A stretch of 64,000 nt of DNA from Microbacterium sp. MYb62 (GTDB lineage: Bacteria; Actinomycetota; Actinomycetes; Actinomycetales; Microbacteriaceae): the NCBI RefSeq assembly GCF_002979475.1, contig NZ_PCOY01000002.1, positions 186,001 to 250,000 of the forward strand, written 5' to 3'. Both the position numbers and the translations under genes were made by a program. Shown in pieces: positions 19,542 to 28,087 of the stretch. Position 1 is the stretch's first letter; each line of letters starts with the position of its first letter. The notes under the pieces were generated by a model. It saw nothing but the letters and a program-made list of their open reading frames with translations, ran no database searches and was not told where the DNA came from.

Positions 19542-21128
19542 ATGTCGTCACGCCGAATCACGCCGGTCATCGCGTTCGGAGCCGTCGCGCTCCTGGCGCT
19601 CGCGGGTTGCTCGGGAGGGAATTCCGCCAACAACGGCGAGCAGTCCTCCAGCGCCGACTCGCTCGTCATCGACACCGCGTTCTCGATCGAGACCACCGAC
19701 CCGGGTCACACCTACGACCCGACCGGCAACATGATCGCGAAGGCGCTCTACGAGACCCTCGTCGATTTCGAGGGCTCCGATGTCTCGACTCCCGTCCCCG
19801 GTCTCGCCTCGTGGGAGCAGAACGACGAGGCCACCGAGTTCACCTTCACGCTCGAGGGCGACCGCGTCTTCTCCGACGGCTCGCCGATCGAGGCGAAGGA
19901 CGTCGTGTTCTCGATGCAGCGCATCCAGGGGATGACCGATGCGAAGCCGAACTTCCTCCTCGGCGGCCTCACCGTCACCGAGGTCGATGAGAAGACGATC
20001 CGGTTCACCTCCGAGACCCCGCTGCTGCAGCTGCCCGCGATCCTCGCGAACCCTGCGCTCGGCATCGTCAACGCCGATGTGGTGATCGAGAACGGCGGCA
20101 CGATCGACGGCACCGACGTGGCGCAGAAGTACCTGGACGGCGCGTCGGCCGGATCCGGCCCCTTCGTGCTCGACACCCTCGATCTCAGCTCGCAGGTCGT
20201 GCTGACCAAGAACGACGAGTACAACGGCGACGAGGAGTCTTCCTACAAGCGCGTCGTCGTGCGCAACGTCTCGGAGAGCGCCACCCAGCTCGCCAACCTC
20301 AAGGGCGGCGACTCGATGGTCGCGATGGACCTCAACGGCGACCAGGTCGCCGGTCTCGGCGACGGCATCACGGTCGACTCGGTCCCGTCGGGGCAGACCA
20401 TCTTCCTGCTGCTGAACCAGTCCCAGCCGATCGCCGGTGACCTGGCGAACGTGAAGATCGCCGAGGCGATCCGCTACGCCCTCGACTACGACGCGCTGCT
20501 CGAGCTGGCCGGTGCGGGTGCGGTGCAGGCGACCGGCGTCATCCCGCCCGGATTCGAGGGCGCCCTCGACGGCGGTGTGGAGCAGGACCTCGACAAGGCC
20601 AAGGCGGCACTCGCCGACGCCGGCTACACGGGCCAGACGCTGAAGCTGCAGTTCCCCAACGACTACCCGGTCGGCGGCGTGGAGTTCACCCCGCTCGCCG
20701 AACGCGTCCAGGCGCAGCTCGAAGACGCCGGCATCACGGTCGAGCTGGCGCCCGCGCCGTTCGCCACAGAGCTCGACGCATACGTCAACGGCGTGGAGGG
20801 CTTCGGCCTGTGGTTCTGGGGCCCGGACTACGCGGACTCCGCGAACTTCCTGCCCTTCGCCCCGGGTCTGAAGGTCGGTCTCCGTGCCGGATGGGCCACC
20901 GAGGCCAACCCGGAGATCGCAGCCCTCGCCGCCAACGCCGCCAGCGCGACCGACGCCGATGAGCGCACGGCCGCCTTCACCGAGTTCGCCGAGGCGATGC
21001 AGGCCGAGGGTCCGTTCGTCCCGCTCATCGTCCCCGGACGCAACATCTCGTCTGCGGACACGGTGTCCGGTGCGGTGTACAACTCCGTCTGGGAGATGGA
21101 CATCGCCGAGATCACGCCGGCCGGCTGA
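19542..21128 (+). CDS. ABC transporter substrate-binding lipoprotein (peptide/nickel family)
   Basis: A 528-residue SBP_bac_5-type receptor held at the outer face of the membrane. The signal peptide ends in a lipobox LALAGCSG (Cys near residue 22) with a Ser/Asn-rich linker. The body shows family features: DPGHTYDPTGNMIAKALYET, FTLEGDRVFSDGSPIEAKDV near 104, and SGPFVLDTLD. Ligand probably an oligopeptide or similar. The ATG at 19542 follows TTGGAGG at 5 bp, preferred to the ATG ten codons upstream. First gene of a five-gene transporter operon. Confidence 0.9.
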   Translation: MSSRRITPVIAFGAVALLALAGCSGGNSANNGEQSSSADSLVIDTAFSIETTDPGHTYDPTGNMIAKALYETLVDFEGSDVSTPVPGLASWEQNDEATEFTFTLEGDRVFSDGSPIEAKDVVFSMQRIQGMTDAKPNFLLGGLTVTEVDEKTIRFTSETPLLQLPAILANPALGIVNADVVIENGGTIDGTDVAQKYLDGASAGSGPFVLDTLDLSSQVVLTKNDEYNGDEESSYKRVVVRNVSESATQLANLKGGDSMVAMDLNGDQVAGLGDGITVDSVPSGQTIFLLLNQSQPIAGDLANVKIAEAIRYALDYDALLELAGAGAVQATGVIPPGFEGALDGGVEQDLDKAKAALADAGYTGQTLKLQFPNDYPVGGVEFTPLAERVQAQLEDAGITVELAPAPFATELDAYVNGVEGFGLWFWGPDYADSANFLPFAPGLKVGLRAGWATEANPEIAALAANAASATDADERTAAFTEFAEAMQAEGPFVPLIVPGRNISSADTVSGAVYNSVWEMDIAEITPAG

Positions 21129-21139
21129 ACGGACATCTC

Positions 21140-22201
21140 ATGACGACAGTGGCGGTGCAGAGGCAGGCGCAGCGGCGCCGATCGCCTCTGATCGGATACC
21201 TGCTGCGGCGGGCCGGCACCTCCCTGCTCCTGTTGGTGGGCGTGACGATCGTCACGTTCGCGCTCACCAACCTGGTGCCGGGAGACCCGGTCTCGGCCGC
21301 ACTCGGTGAGGGGGCGTCGCAGAACCCCGTGACGCGTGAGGCGTTCATCGAGGAGCACGGTCTCGACCAACCACTGTTCGTGCAGTACTTCATCTACATG
21401 GGGAACCTGCTCCGTGGAGACCTCGGCACGTCGCTGGTGACCGGACGCCCGGTCACCAGCGACCTCGCCACCGCGGTTCCCGCGACCATCGAGATCGCGA
21501 TCGGCGCGATCATCGTCAGCCTCGCGGTCAGCATCGTGCTCGGCACCCTCGCCGCATACCGCCGCGGGCTCGTCACCGACCAGGTCATCCGCGTGGTCAC
21601 GCTGGTCGGACTCAGCGTGCCGACCTTCTGGCTGGCCCTCGTCAGCTTCTACGTCTTCTTCCTGGAGCTGCGCATCGCACCGGGCTCCGGCCGCATCTCG
21701 CCGTCGATCACCCCACCGCCGCGTGTGACCGGGCTCTACACGGTCGACTATCTCCTGAACGGCGATGCGGTCGGGTTCTTCGACGCCCTCGCGCACCTGG
21801 CTCTTCCGGTCATGGTGCTCTCACTCGTGACCATCGGTCTGCTGACTCGTTTCATCCGCACCTCGGTGCTCGAAGTCCTCGGCAGCGACTACGTGCGCGC
21901 AGCCAGGGCCAAGGGTCTCCCGGCCATGCGCGTGATCCTCGACTACGTGCTGCGCGGCGCCTCGCTGCCGATCCTCACGGTGGTCGGTGTCGCGTTCGGA
22001 GCGCTGCTCTCCGGCACGGTGCTCGTCGAGTCGGTGTTCGCCTGGCCGGGGCTGGGCACCTACGCCTACAACTCGGCGGCGAACCTCGATCTGCCCGGCA
22101 TCATGGGCGTCGGTCTCGTCGTCGGCGTCATCTACCTCCTCATCAACTTCATCGTCGACCTGCTCTACGGCGTGCTCGACCCGAGAGTGAGGATCGCATG
22201 A
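21140..22201 (+). CDS. ABC transporter permease (DppB/OppB type)
   Basis: A 353-residue membrane protein with six helices and the EAA loop around LGSDYVRAARAKGLPAMRV (about 250-268), typical of the first permease in peptide transporters. The N-terminal helix near 20-40 (LLLLVGVTIVTFALTNLVPG) carries the usual VPGDP motif. It starts 11 bp after the binding-protein gene and its stop overlaps the next permease start (ATGA). Confidence 0.92.
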   Translation: MTTVAVQRQAQRRRSPLIGYLLRRAGTSLLLLVGVTIVTFALTNLVPGDPVSAALGEGASQNPVTREAFIEEHGLDQPLFVQYFIYMGNLLRGDLGTSLVTGRPVTSDLATAVPATIEIAIGAIIVSLAVSIVLGTLAAYRRGLVTDQVIRVVTLVGLSVPTFWLALVSFYVFFLELRIAPGSGRISPSITPPPRVTGLYTVDYLLNGDAVGFFDALAHLALPVMVLSLVTIGLLTRFIRTSVLEVLGSDYVRAARAKGLPAMRVILDYVLRGASLPILTVVGVAFGALLSGTVLVESVFAWPGLGTYAYNSAANLDLPGIMGVGLVVGVIYLLINFIVDLLYGVLDPRVRIA

Positions 22202-23109
22202 GCCGCATCGCCGCCGCCACGCCGGCCGGGCGCTTCCGCTTCCGCTGGCCCCGTGCCTGGCGCACCCCGCTCGGCATCATCGGCACCGTGATCGCCGGCG
22301 CCTGGATCATCGTGGCCTTCACCGCGCAGTGGTGGGTGCCGTACCCGCCGAACGCGCAGGTGCTGCCGCGTCTGCAGCCGCCGGGGATCGACACGTTCCT
22401 CGGGACCGACGGCAACGGCCGCGACATCTTCTCGCGCCTGATGACCGGCGCCACCGTGAGCCTGCCGCTCGCCCTCATGCTCGTGATCGCGGCCATGATC
22501 ATCGGCACGCTGATCGGCGCGCTCGCCGGCTACTTCGGCGGCTGGGTCGACGAGGCGCTCATGCGCATCACCGACCTGTTCATGGCGTTCCCGACCGTGA
22601 TCCTCGCGATGGTCGTCGCCGCCTCGCTCGGCCCGTCGCTGTTCAACGCGGTGATCGCGGCGATCGTGGTGTCGTGGCCGCAGTACTCCCGCGTCACGCG
22701 CAGCATCGTGCTCGGCCTGCGCGGACAGAACTACGTGATCGCGGGTCGCCTGCTCGGGCACTCGCCCGCACGGACCCTGTTCGTCGACATCCTCCCGAAC
22801 ATCGCCGGCCCGGTCCTGGTGCTCGCGACGCTCGACATCGGTGCGGCGATCCTGCTCCTCTCCGGGCTCTCCTTCCTCGGCCTGGGTGCACAGCCGCCGA
22901 CCGCCGAGTGGGGTTCGATGATCTCCGGAGCGATGCAGAACTTCGACGCCTGGTGGCTCGGGGTCTTCCCGGGTCTCGCGATCCTGACCGTCGTGCTGGC
23001 GTTCAACTTCCTCGGAGACGCGATGCGCGACGTGCTCGACCCGACGGCCGAGATCACGCACGAGAAGGCCGCAGAGCACAAGGCGTCCGCGACGGGGGTG
23101 GCCGCATGA
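22198..23109 (+). CDS. ABC transporter permease (DppC/OppC type)
   Basis: A 303-residue second permease. It has a cytoplasmic N-terminal extension, one helix, the short external segment with FLGTDGNGRDIFSRLMTGA (about 63-81), then five helices with the coupling loop LRGQNYVIAGRLLGHSPART. The start overlaps the upstream stop and its own stop overlaps the next start, so the four transporter core genes are translationally coupled. Confidence 0.92.
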   Translation: MSRIAAATPAGRFRFRWPRAWRTPLGIIGTVIAGAWIIVAFTAQWWVPYPPNAQVLPRLQPPGIDTFLGTDGNGRDIFSRLMTGATVSLPLALMLVIAAMIIGTLIGALAGYFGGWVDEALMRITDLFMAFPTVILAMVVAASLGPSLFNAVIAAIVVSWPQYSRVTRSIVLGLRGQNYVIAGRLLGHSPARTLFVDILPNIAGPVLVLATLDIGAAILLLSGLSFLGLGAQPPTAEWGSMISGAMQNFDAWWLGVFPGLAILTVVLAFNFLGDAMRDVLDPTAEITHEKAAEHKASATGVAA

Positions 23110-23939
23110 GTGTCCAGAACGCCGTCGTGCCGCCGTCCGCGACGCTCAGCATCCGCGACCTGACGATCGACATCGGGCGCCCGCTCGTGAAGGGCGTCTC
23201 TCTCGAACTCGAGGCCGGGCGCATCCACGGTCTGGCGGGCGAATCCGGCTCCGGCAAGACGCTCACCTCGCTCGCGGTGCTGGGGCTGCTGCCTCGACAG
23301 GCGCGCACCGGCGGATCGATCCTGCTCGGCGGCGAGGAGCTCGTGGGGCTGCGCCGTCGGTCCCTCAATCGGGTGCGCGGCAAGCGGATCGCGATGGTGT
23401 TCCAGGATCCGTCGGCCTCGCTGCACCCGCAGCTGCCCGTCGGACGCCAGCTCACCGATCACATGCGCGTGCACCTCGGCCTCAAGGGCGCCGCCGCACG
23501 GGCGCGGGCGGTCGAGCTGCTCGAGACGGTGCAGGTGCCGAACCCCGCGGAGGCGCTGAAGCGCTACCCGCACCAGTTCTCGGGCGGACAGCGTCAGCGC
23601 ATCGCGATCGCGTGCGCCCTCGCCTGCGACCCCGAGGTGCTGCTGGCGGATGAGCCCACCACGGCGCTCGACGTCACCGTGCAGGCGGGGATCCTGCAGC
23701 TGCTGCGCGACCTCGCGATCGAACGCCACCTCGCCGTGCTCCTCGTGACGCACGACCTGGGCGTGATGAGCGCGATCGCCGACAAGGTGGCAGTCATGAA
23801 GGACGGCAAGATCGTGGAGCTCGCCGATCGCGAAACGCTGTTCCGCGACCCTCAGCACGAGTACACGCGCATGCTGCTCGCGGCCCTGCCGGGTTCGCGC
23901 ATCGACGAGGCACCGGAAGGGCAGGCCGCAGATGAGTGA
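23106..23939 (+). CDS. ABC transporter ATP-binding protein (DppD/OppD type)
   Basis: A 277-residue ATPase. Walker A is GESGSGKT (about 46-53), the Q loop is MVFQDPSASLHPQ, the signature FSGGQRQRIAIA lies near 158, and Walker B is EVLLADEPTTALD. It ends shortly after the nucleotide domain and lacks the long oligopeptide C-terminal extension of OppD, which is seen often in split actinobacterial systems. It overlaps the next ATPase gene by 8 bp. Confidence 0.92.
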   Translation: MSVQNAVVPPSATLSIRDLTIDIGRPLVKGVSLELEAGRIHGLAGESGSGKTLTSLAVLGLLPRQARTGGSILLGGEELVGLRRRSLNRVRGKRIAMVFQDPSASLHPQLPVGRQLTDHMRVHLGLKGAAARARAVELLETVQVPNPAEALKRYPHQFSGGQRQRIAIACALACDPEVLLADEPTTALDVTVQAGILQLLRDLAIERHLAVLLVTHDLGVMSAIADKVAVMKDGKIVELADRETLFRDPQHEYTRMLLAALPGSRIDEAPEGQAADE

Positions 23940-24771
23940 GGTCGCCGTCCTCGACGCGCAGGACGTGGTCGTGCGCTATCCGGGAAACCCGCCGGTGATC
24001 GCCGTGAACGGGGTGTCGATCAGTGTCGCCGCCGGTGAGACGGTGGCCCTCGTCGGCGAGTCCGGCAGCGGGAAATCCAGCCTCGCCCGTGCCGTGGTGG
24101 GAATCGAGAAGACCGCCGCAGGAACGGTGCGGTTCCGGGACGCCCCGGTGTCGCCGCTCGGCATCCGTCGTCGGTCGATCGCACTCACCGGCATCCAGAT
24201 GGTCTTCCAGGATCCGGCGACCTCGCTGAACCCGCGGCGCCGGGTCGGCGACCAGATCGCCGACGGCATCGCGACCGCCCGCGCGCGCGGCGCCGCCGGC
24301 TCGACCGTGGACGAGTGGCTCGAGCGCGTGGGTCTGCCGACGAACGTGAGCACCCGCTTCCCGCATCAGTTCTCGGGTGGGCAGAAGCAGCGCATCGCGA
24401 TCGCCAGGGCCCTGGCCGCCCGGCCGTCGCTGCTCGTGGCCGATGAGCCGATCTCCGCCCTCGACGCCTCGACGCAGACGAGCGTCGCCGGCCTCATGCG
24501 CGACCTCGTGGCGGAGTCGGGGGCGGGGATGCTGTTCATCTCGCACGACCTCGCCGTGGTGCGACGCATCGCCGACCGCACCTTCGTGATGTTCGGCGGA
24601 CGTGTGCTGGAGTCGGGTCCGACGGATCAACTCTGGGCTGCGCCGCAGCATCCCTACACCCAGGCGCTGCTGGCGGCGATCCCGGAGCCCGACGGCGCCG
24701 GCCGCATCCCCGCCGCTCCCTCGGTCGACGACCGCACGGTGTGGGCGGAGATCCCGCCGGTCACGTACTGA
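23932..24771 (+). CDS. ABC transporter ATP-binding protein (DppF/OppF type)
   Basis: A 279-residue second ATPase pairing with the preceding one. Walker A GESGSGKSS (about 40-48), Q loop MVFQDPATSLNPRRR, signature FSGGQKQRIAIAR and Walker B LLVADEPISALDAS are intact, and HDL (SHDLAVVRRIAD) follows. The C-terminal part includes the APQHPYTQALLAAIPEPD segment usual in peptide ATPases. Last gene of the operon; an inverted-repeat terminator candidate lies downstream. Confidence 0.92.
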   Translation: MSEVAVLDAQDVVVRYPGNPPVIAVNGVSISVAAGETVALVGESGSGKSSLARAVVGIEKTAAGTVRFRDAPVSPLGIRRRSIALTGIQMVFQDPATSLNPRRRVGDQIADGIATARARGAAGSTVDEWLERVGLPTNVSTRFPHQFSGGQKQRIAIARALAARPSLLVADEPISALDASTQTSVAGLMRDLVAESGAGMLFISHDLAVVRRIADRTFVMFGGRVLESGPTDQLWAAPQHPYTQALLAAIPEPDGAGRIPAAPSVDDRTVWAEIPPVTY

Positions 24772-24804
24772 GCCGCGCCGGCCCGCGAGCGCCGTGCGAG
24801 AACC

Positions 24805-24874
24805 GAGACGATCCGAGCATCCTGCGGTGTGTCGGGCCCCGACGCGCCGTTCCGTGACCGGATCGTCTCCGTTT
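24805..24874. terminator. Probable terminator after the peptide ABC operon
   Basis: GAGACGATCCG (24805-24815) and its exact complement CGGATCGTCTC (24859-24869) enclose 43 nt that hold a second hairpin (GTCGG...CCGAC). A short T run (GTTTTCG) follows. Confidence 0.6.
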
Positions 24875-24903
24875 TCGCTTGCGTCCCGACCGCTCGTGCT
24901 GGC

Positions 24904-24922
24904 TAAGCTTAGGCAACCCTTA
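24904..24922. promoter_or_regulatory. DtxR/IdeR-type iron box upstream of the siderophore genes
   Basis: TAAGCTTAGGCAACCCTTA matches the 19-bp IdeR/DtxR consensus at 14 of 19 positions by my count and ends 20 bp before the binding-protein ATG. It predicts repression of the uptake operon when iron is plentiful. Confidence 0.65.
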
Positions 24923-24942
24923 GCCTACGGAACGGTACCCCC

Positions 24943-25983
24943 ATGCCTCTCACCCGCTCGAAGGCGGTCACCGCCCTCCTCGCCGGCCTCCTCACCGCGG
25001 CCGCCCTGACGTCCTGCGCCCCCGCGGACGAAGGCGCCGGCACCGCCCCCGCCGGCGACTCCGACGCCTTCCCCGTCACGGTCGAGCGCGCGTACGGCGA
25101 GACCACCATCTCCGAGCAGCCGCAGCGCATCGTCTCGGTCGGCTACACCGAGCAGGACACTCTCTGGGCGCTCGGCATCGAGCCCGTGGGCGTGACCGAC
25201 TGGTACGGCGACTACGACTTCGCCTCCTGGCCCTGGGCCGACGAGGCGCGAGGCGACTCCGAGCCCGAGGTGCTCACGACGAGCGACGGCCTGGACTTCG
25301 AGGCCATCGCCCTGCTCGACCCCGACCTCATCATCGGCACGAACGCCGGGCTGACCGAGGAGGACTTCGACCGCCTGTCCGACATCGCGCCCACGGTCGC
25401 GCATTCGGGCGACTACTCGATGTACTTCGAGCCGTGGGACGTGCAGACACTCCAGATCGGCGAGGCCGTGGGGATGAAGGACGAGGCGCAGAAGCTCGTC
25501 GACGACATCGACGCGCAGTTCGCCGACGCGGCGGCCGCGAACCCCGAGTTCTCCGGGAAGTCGATCGTCTTCCTGCAGAACGCGATCTACGACGGCGCGG
25601 CGATCGCCTACCAGGATGGTCTGAGCACCGACTTCCTCACCGACCTCGGCTTCACGATCCCCTCCGAGATCGACGCCTACGCGCCGAAGGACGCCTCGGG
25701 CGGACAGGCGTACATCCCGGTCGAGAACCTCGATGTGCTGAACGCCGCCGACGTGCTGATCTGGGGCACCGAATCGGATGATGACATCACCGCGCTCGAG
25801 GGCGAGGCCTTCGTGACCGCGATCGACGCGATGAAGAACAAGTCCGTCGTCTACACCGACGGCGTCACCGCCGGGGCGATCTACTTCACCTCGCCGCTCA
25901 GCCTCCCCTATGTTCTCGACGCTCTGGTGCCTGCACTCGCGGATGCCGTCGCCGGGAACGGGCCTGCCCGCACGGCGGAGTGA
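24943..25983 (+). CDS. Iron-siderophore ABC transporter substrate-binding lipoprotein (FecB/FepB family)
   Basis: A 346-residue receptor for a ferric siderophore. The signal peptide ends in a lipobox ALTSCAP (Cys near 26). The periplasmic-binding-protein type 3 fold shows QPQRIVSVGYTEQDTLWALG (about 56-75), DFEAIALLDPDLIIG and a long helix. A DtxR-type iron box lies just upstream. It is followed with a GTGA overlap by two FecCD permeases, but no ATPase gene is in this cluster. Confidence 0.9.
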   Translation: MPLTRSKAVTALLAGLLTAAALTSCAPADEGAGTAPAGDSDAFPVTVERAYGETTISEQPQRIVSVGYTEQDTLWALGIEPVGVTDWYGDYDFASWPWADEARGDSEPEVLTTSDGLDFEAIALLDPDLIIGTNAGLTEEDFDRLSDIAPTVAHSGDYSMYFEPWDVQTLQIGEAVGMKDEAQKLVDDIDAQFADAAAANPEFSGKSIVFLQNAIYDGAAIAYQDGLSTDFLTDLGFTIPSEIDAYAPKDASGGQAYIPVENLDVLNAADVLIWGTESDDDITALEGEAFVTAIDAMKNKSVVYTDGVTAGAIYFTSPLSLPYVLDALVPALADAVAGNGPARTAE

Positions 25984-27011
25984 CGCAGGGCAAGCGCACG
26001 AAGCGCGGTCCGCAGCGGCTCTCCGCCGGGCGGACCGCGCTCGTCGTCGTGCTCTCGGTGCTCGGCCTGCTCGTGGCCACCGCCGTCGGGCTGAGCGTGG
26101 GGACCAAGTTCGTCGGCCTCGGCACGGTGCTCGACGCGGTCACCCGCTTCGACGGGAGCGACCTGCAGCTGGTGGTGCGGGAGTCTCGCATCCCGCGCAC
26201 GGTGCTCGGCATCGTCGTCGGGCTCGCGCTCGGCGCTGCGGGCGCCGTGATGCAGGGCCTCACCCGCAACGCCCTCGCCGACCCCGGCATCCTCGGCGTC
26301 AACGCCGGTGCCTCGGTCGCGGTCGCCCTCGCTGTCGCGGCCCTCGGGATCAACGCGTTCCCGCAGCTCATGGCGTTCGCGCTCGTCGGCGCGCTCATCG
26401 CGACGATCGCCGTCGTGCTGCTCGGCGCTGCCGGTGGCGGGAGCCCGGTGACGCTGGTGCTCTCGGGGGTCGCGCTCGCCGCGGTGCTCGGCGGCATCAC
26501 GACCGCGCTCGTGCTGCTCAATCCCACCGCGTTCCTGCACATGCGCAGCTGGGAGTCCGGGGCGCTCGCCGGGCGCGACCTGTCGATCCTCCTCGTCGCC
26601 GGCCCGGCGATCGCGATCGGGCTCGTGCTGGCGCAGCTCCTGACCCGCAGCCTCGACCTGCTCGCCCTCGGTGACGACACGGCCGCGGCGCTCGGCGTGC
26701 GGATCGGTGTGCTCCGCACGGGTGCCGTCGCCTCCGTGACGCTCCTGGCAGGCACAGCCACCGCGGTGGCCGGCCCCGTCGCCTTCCTCGGACTCGCGGC
26801 CCCGCACATCGCGCGGGGGGTCGTCGGGCCCTCGCAGAAGGCCGTGGTGCCGCTCTCCGCCGTGATCGGGGCGATCGTCGTGGTGCTCGGCGACGTCGTC
26901 GGCCGGGTCGTCATCGCCCCGCAGGAGGTGCCGGTGGGGATCGTGATGGCGTTCATCGCGGCGCCCTTCCTGATCTGGATCGGCCGTCGCAGGAATCCGG
27001 TGCAGATGTGA
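25980..27011 (+). CDS. Iron-siderophore ABC transporter permease (FecCD family)
   Basis: A 343-residue BtuC/FecCD-type permease with about nine hydrophobic helices. Family motifs include RIPRTVLGIVVGLALGAAGAV (about 64-84), GLTRNALADPGILGVNAGAS and GPVAFLGLAAPHIAR near 260. The GTG start overlaps the binding-protein stop, and no other start gives the full first helix. Forms the channel with the next permease. Confidence 0.9.
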   Translation: MTQGKRTKRGPQRLSAGRTALVVVLSVLGLLVATAVGLSVGTKFVGLGTVLDAVTRFDGSDLQLVVRESRIPRTVLGIVVGLALGAAGAVMQGLTRNALADPGILGVNAGASVAVALAVAALGINAFPQLMAFALVGALIATIAVVLLGAAGGGSPVTLVLSGVALAAVLGGITTALVLLNPTAFLHMRSWESGALAGRDLSILLVAGPAIAIGLVLAQLLTRSLDLLALGDDTAAALGVRIGVLRTGAVASVTLLAGTATAVAGPVAFLGLAAPHIARGVVGPSQKAVVPLSAVIGAIVVVLGDVVGRVVIAPQEVPVGIVMAFIAAPFLIWIGRRRNPVQM

Positions 27012-28036
27012 ACGCCCCGACCCGCACGGACATCCGCCGCGCCCGTCGTCCTCTCGGGCGCCGCGGCCGCTGGGCGATGGGCATCCTCGGTGCCGCGGTG
27101 CTCGTCTCGTTCCTGGCGAGCCTGTCGATCGGCGATACCGTGCTCTCGCCGATCCGCGTCATCCAGGCCCTGTTCGAGACGCAGGGCGGCGTGCGCATGG
27201 TCGTGGTCGACTGGCGGTTGCCGCGGGCGCTCGCCGCGGTGTTCTTCGGCGCGGCGCTGGCGCTGTCCGGCACCGTCTTCCAGACCATCACACGCAATCC
27301 GCTCGGCAGCCCCGACGTGATCGGCCTCACGACGGGTGCCTACACGGGCGCGCTGATCGTGATGACCACGGGTGGCGGATCCGGTCTCAGCGTCGCGATC
27401 GGGGCCATCCTCGGCGGCTTCGCCACGGCCGCCCTGGTGGCGCTGCTCGTCACCGGACGGGGAGCCCTCGGATACCGGATCGTCATCGTCGGCATCGGGG
27501 TGAGCGCCGTGCTCGCCGCCCTGAACGCATGGATGCTGTTGCGGGCGCGGCTCGAAGTCGCCATCTCCGCCGCGATCTGGGGTGCGGGTTCGCTCAACGG
27601 CGTCGGGTGGCAGCAGGCCGGACTGCCGATGCTCGTCGTGTCGGTGCTGATCGTCGTGCTGCTCCTCGCTCGACGCGGCCTGTGGCTCATCGAGCTCGGC
27701 GACGACCTGGGGACCAGCCTCGGCGGCCGCATGGGGTCCACGAAGGCAGGGCTCGTGGCGATCGCGGTCGGACTGACGGGTGTGGTCACGGCCGTGATCG
27801 GACCCATCGCGTTCGTCTCCCTCGCGGCCCCGCACCTCGCCCGGCTCGTCGTGAAGCACGGGACGGGGCACCTCGTCGCGACCGCGTTGACGGGGGCGCT
27901 GCTGCTCTCCGCCGCCGACATCATCGGGCAGAATCTCGTTCCCCGGCATGCGCTCCCCGTCGGCGTGGTGACGCTGGTGCTCGGCGGGGTGTACCTGATC
28001 TTCCTCGTCGTGCGGACGGCGCGGCGCCGGTACTGA
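27008..28036 (+). CDS. Iron-siderophore ABC transporter permease (FecCD family), second subunit
   Basis: A 342-residue partner of the preceding permease. It shows the same motifs (RLPRALAAVFFGAALALSGT, TRNPLGSPDVIGLTTGAYTG, GPIAFVSLAAPHLARL). The GTG start overlaps the previous stop (GTGA). The operon appears to end here: the next gene starts about 50 bp later and is a CoA-transferase, not the FecE-type ATPase normally found in third place. Confidence 0.9.
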   Translation: MNAPTRTDIRRARRPLGRRGRWAMGILGAAVLVSFLASLSIGDTVLSPIRVIQALFETQGGVRMVVVDWRLPRALAAVFFGAALALSGTVFQTITRNPLGSPDVIGLTTGAYTGALIVMTTGGGSGLSVAIGAILGGFATAALVALLVTGRGALGYRIVIVGIGVSAVLAALNAWMLLRARLEVAISAAIWGAGSLNGVGWQQAGLPMLVVSVLIVVLLLARRGLWLIELGDDLGTSLGGRMGSTKAGLVAIAVGLTGVVTAVIGPIAFVSLAAPHLARLVVKHGTGHLVATALTGALLLSAADIIGQNLVPRHALPVGVVTLVLGGVYLIFLVVRTARRRY

Positions 28037-28087
28037 GCCGCGCAGGGAGGGGTCGAGTCCCGGCTCTGCTGTGGCTATCATGTCTCG

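Noticed and set aside
28037..28087. Search for a FecE-type ATPase after the second siderophore permease
   Set aside because: The gap is about 50 bp and the next protein is clearly a CoA-transferase. No Walker motifs occur here in any frame I checked.
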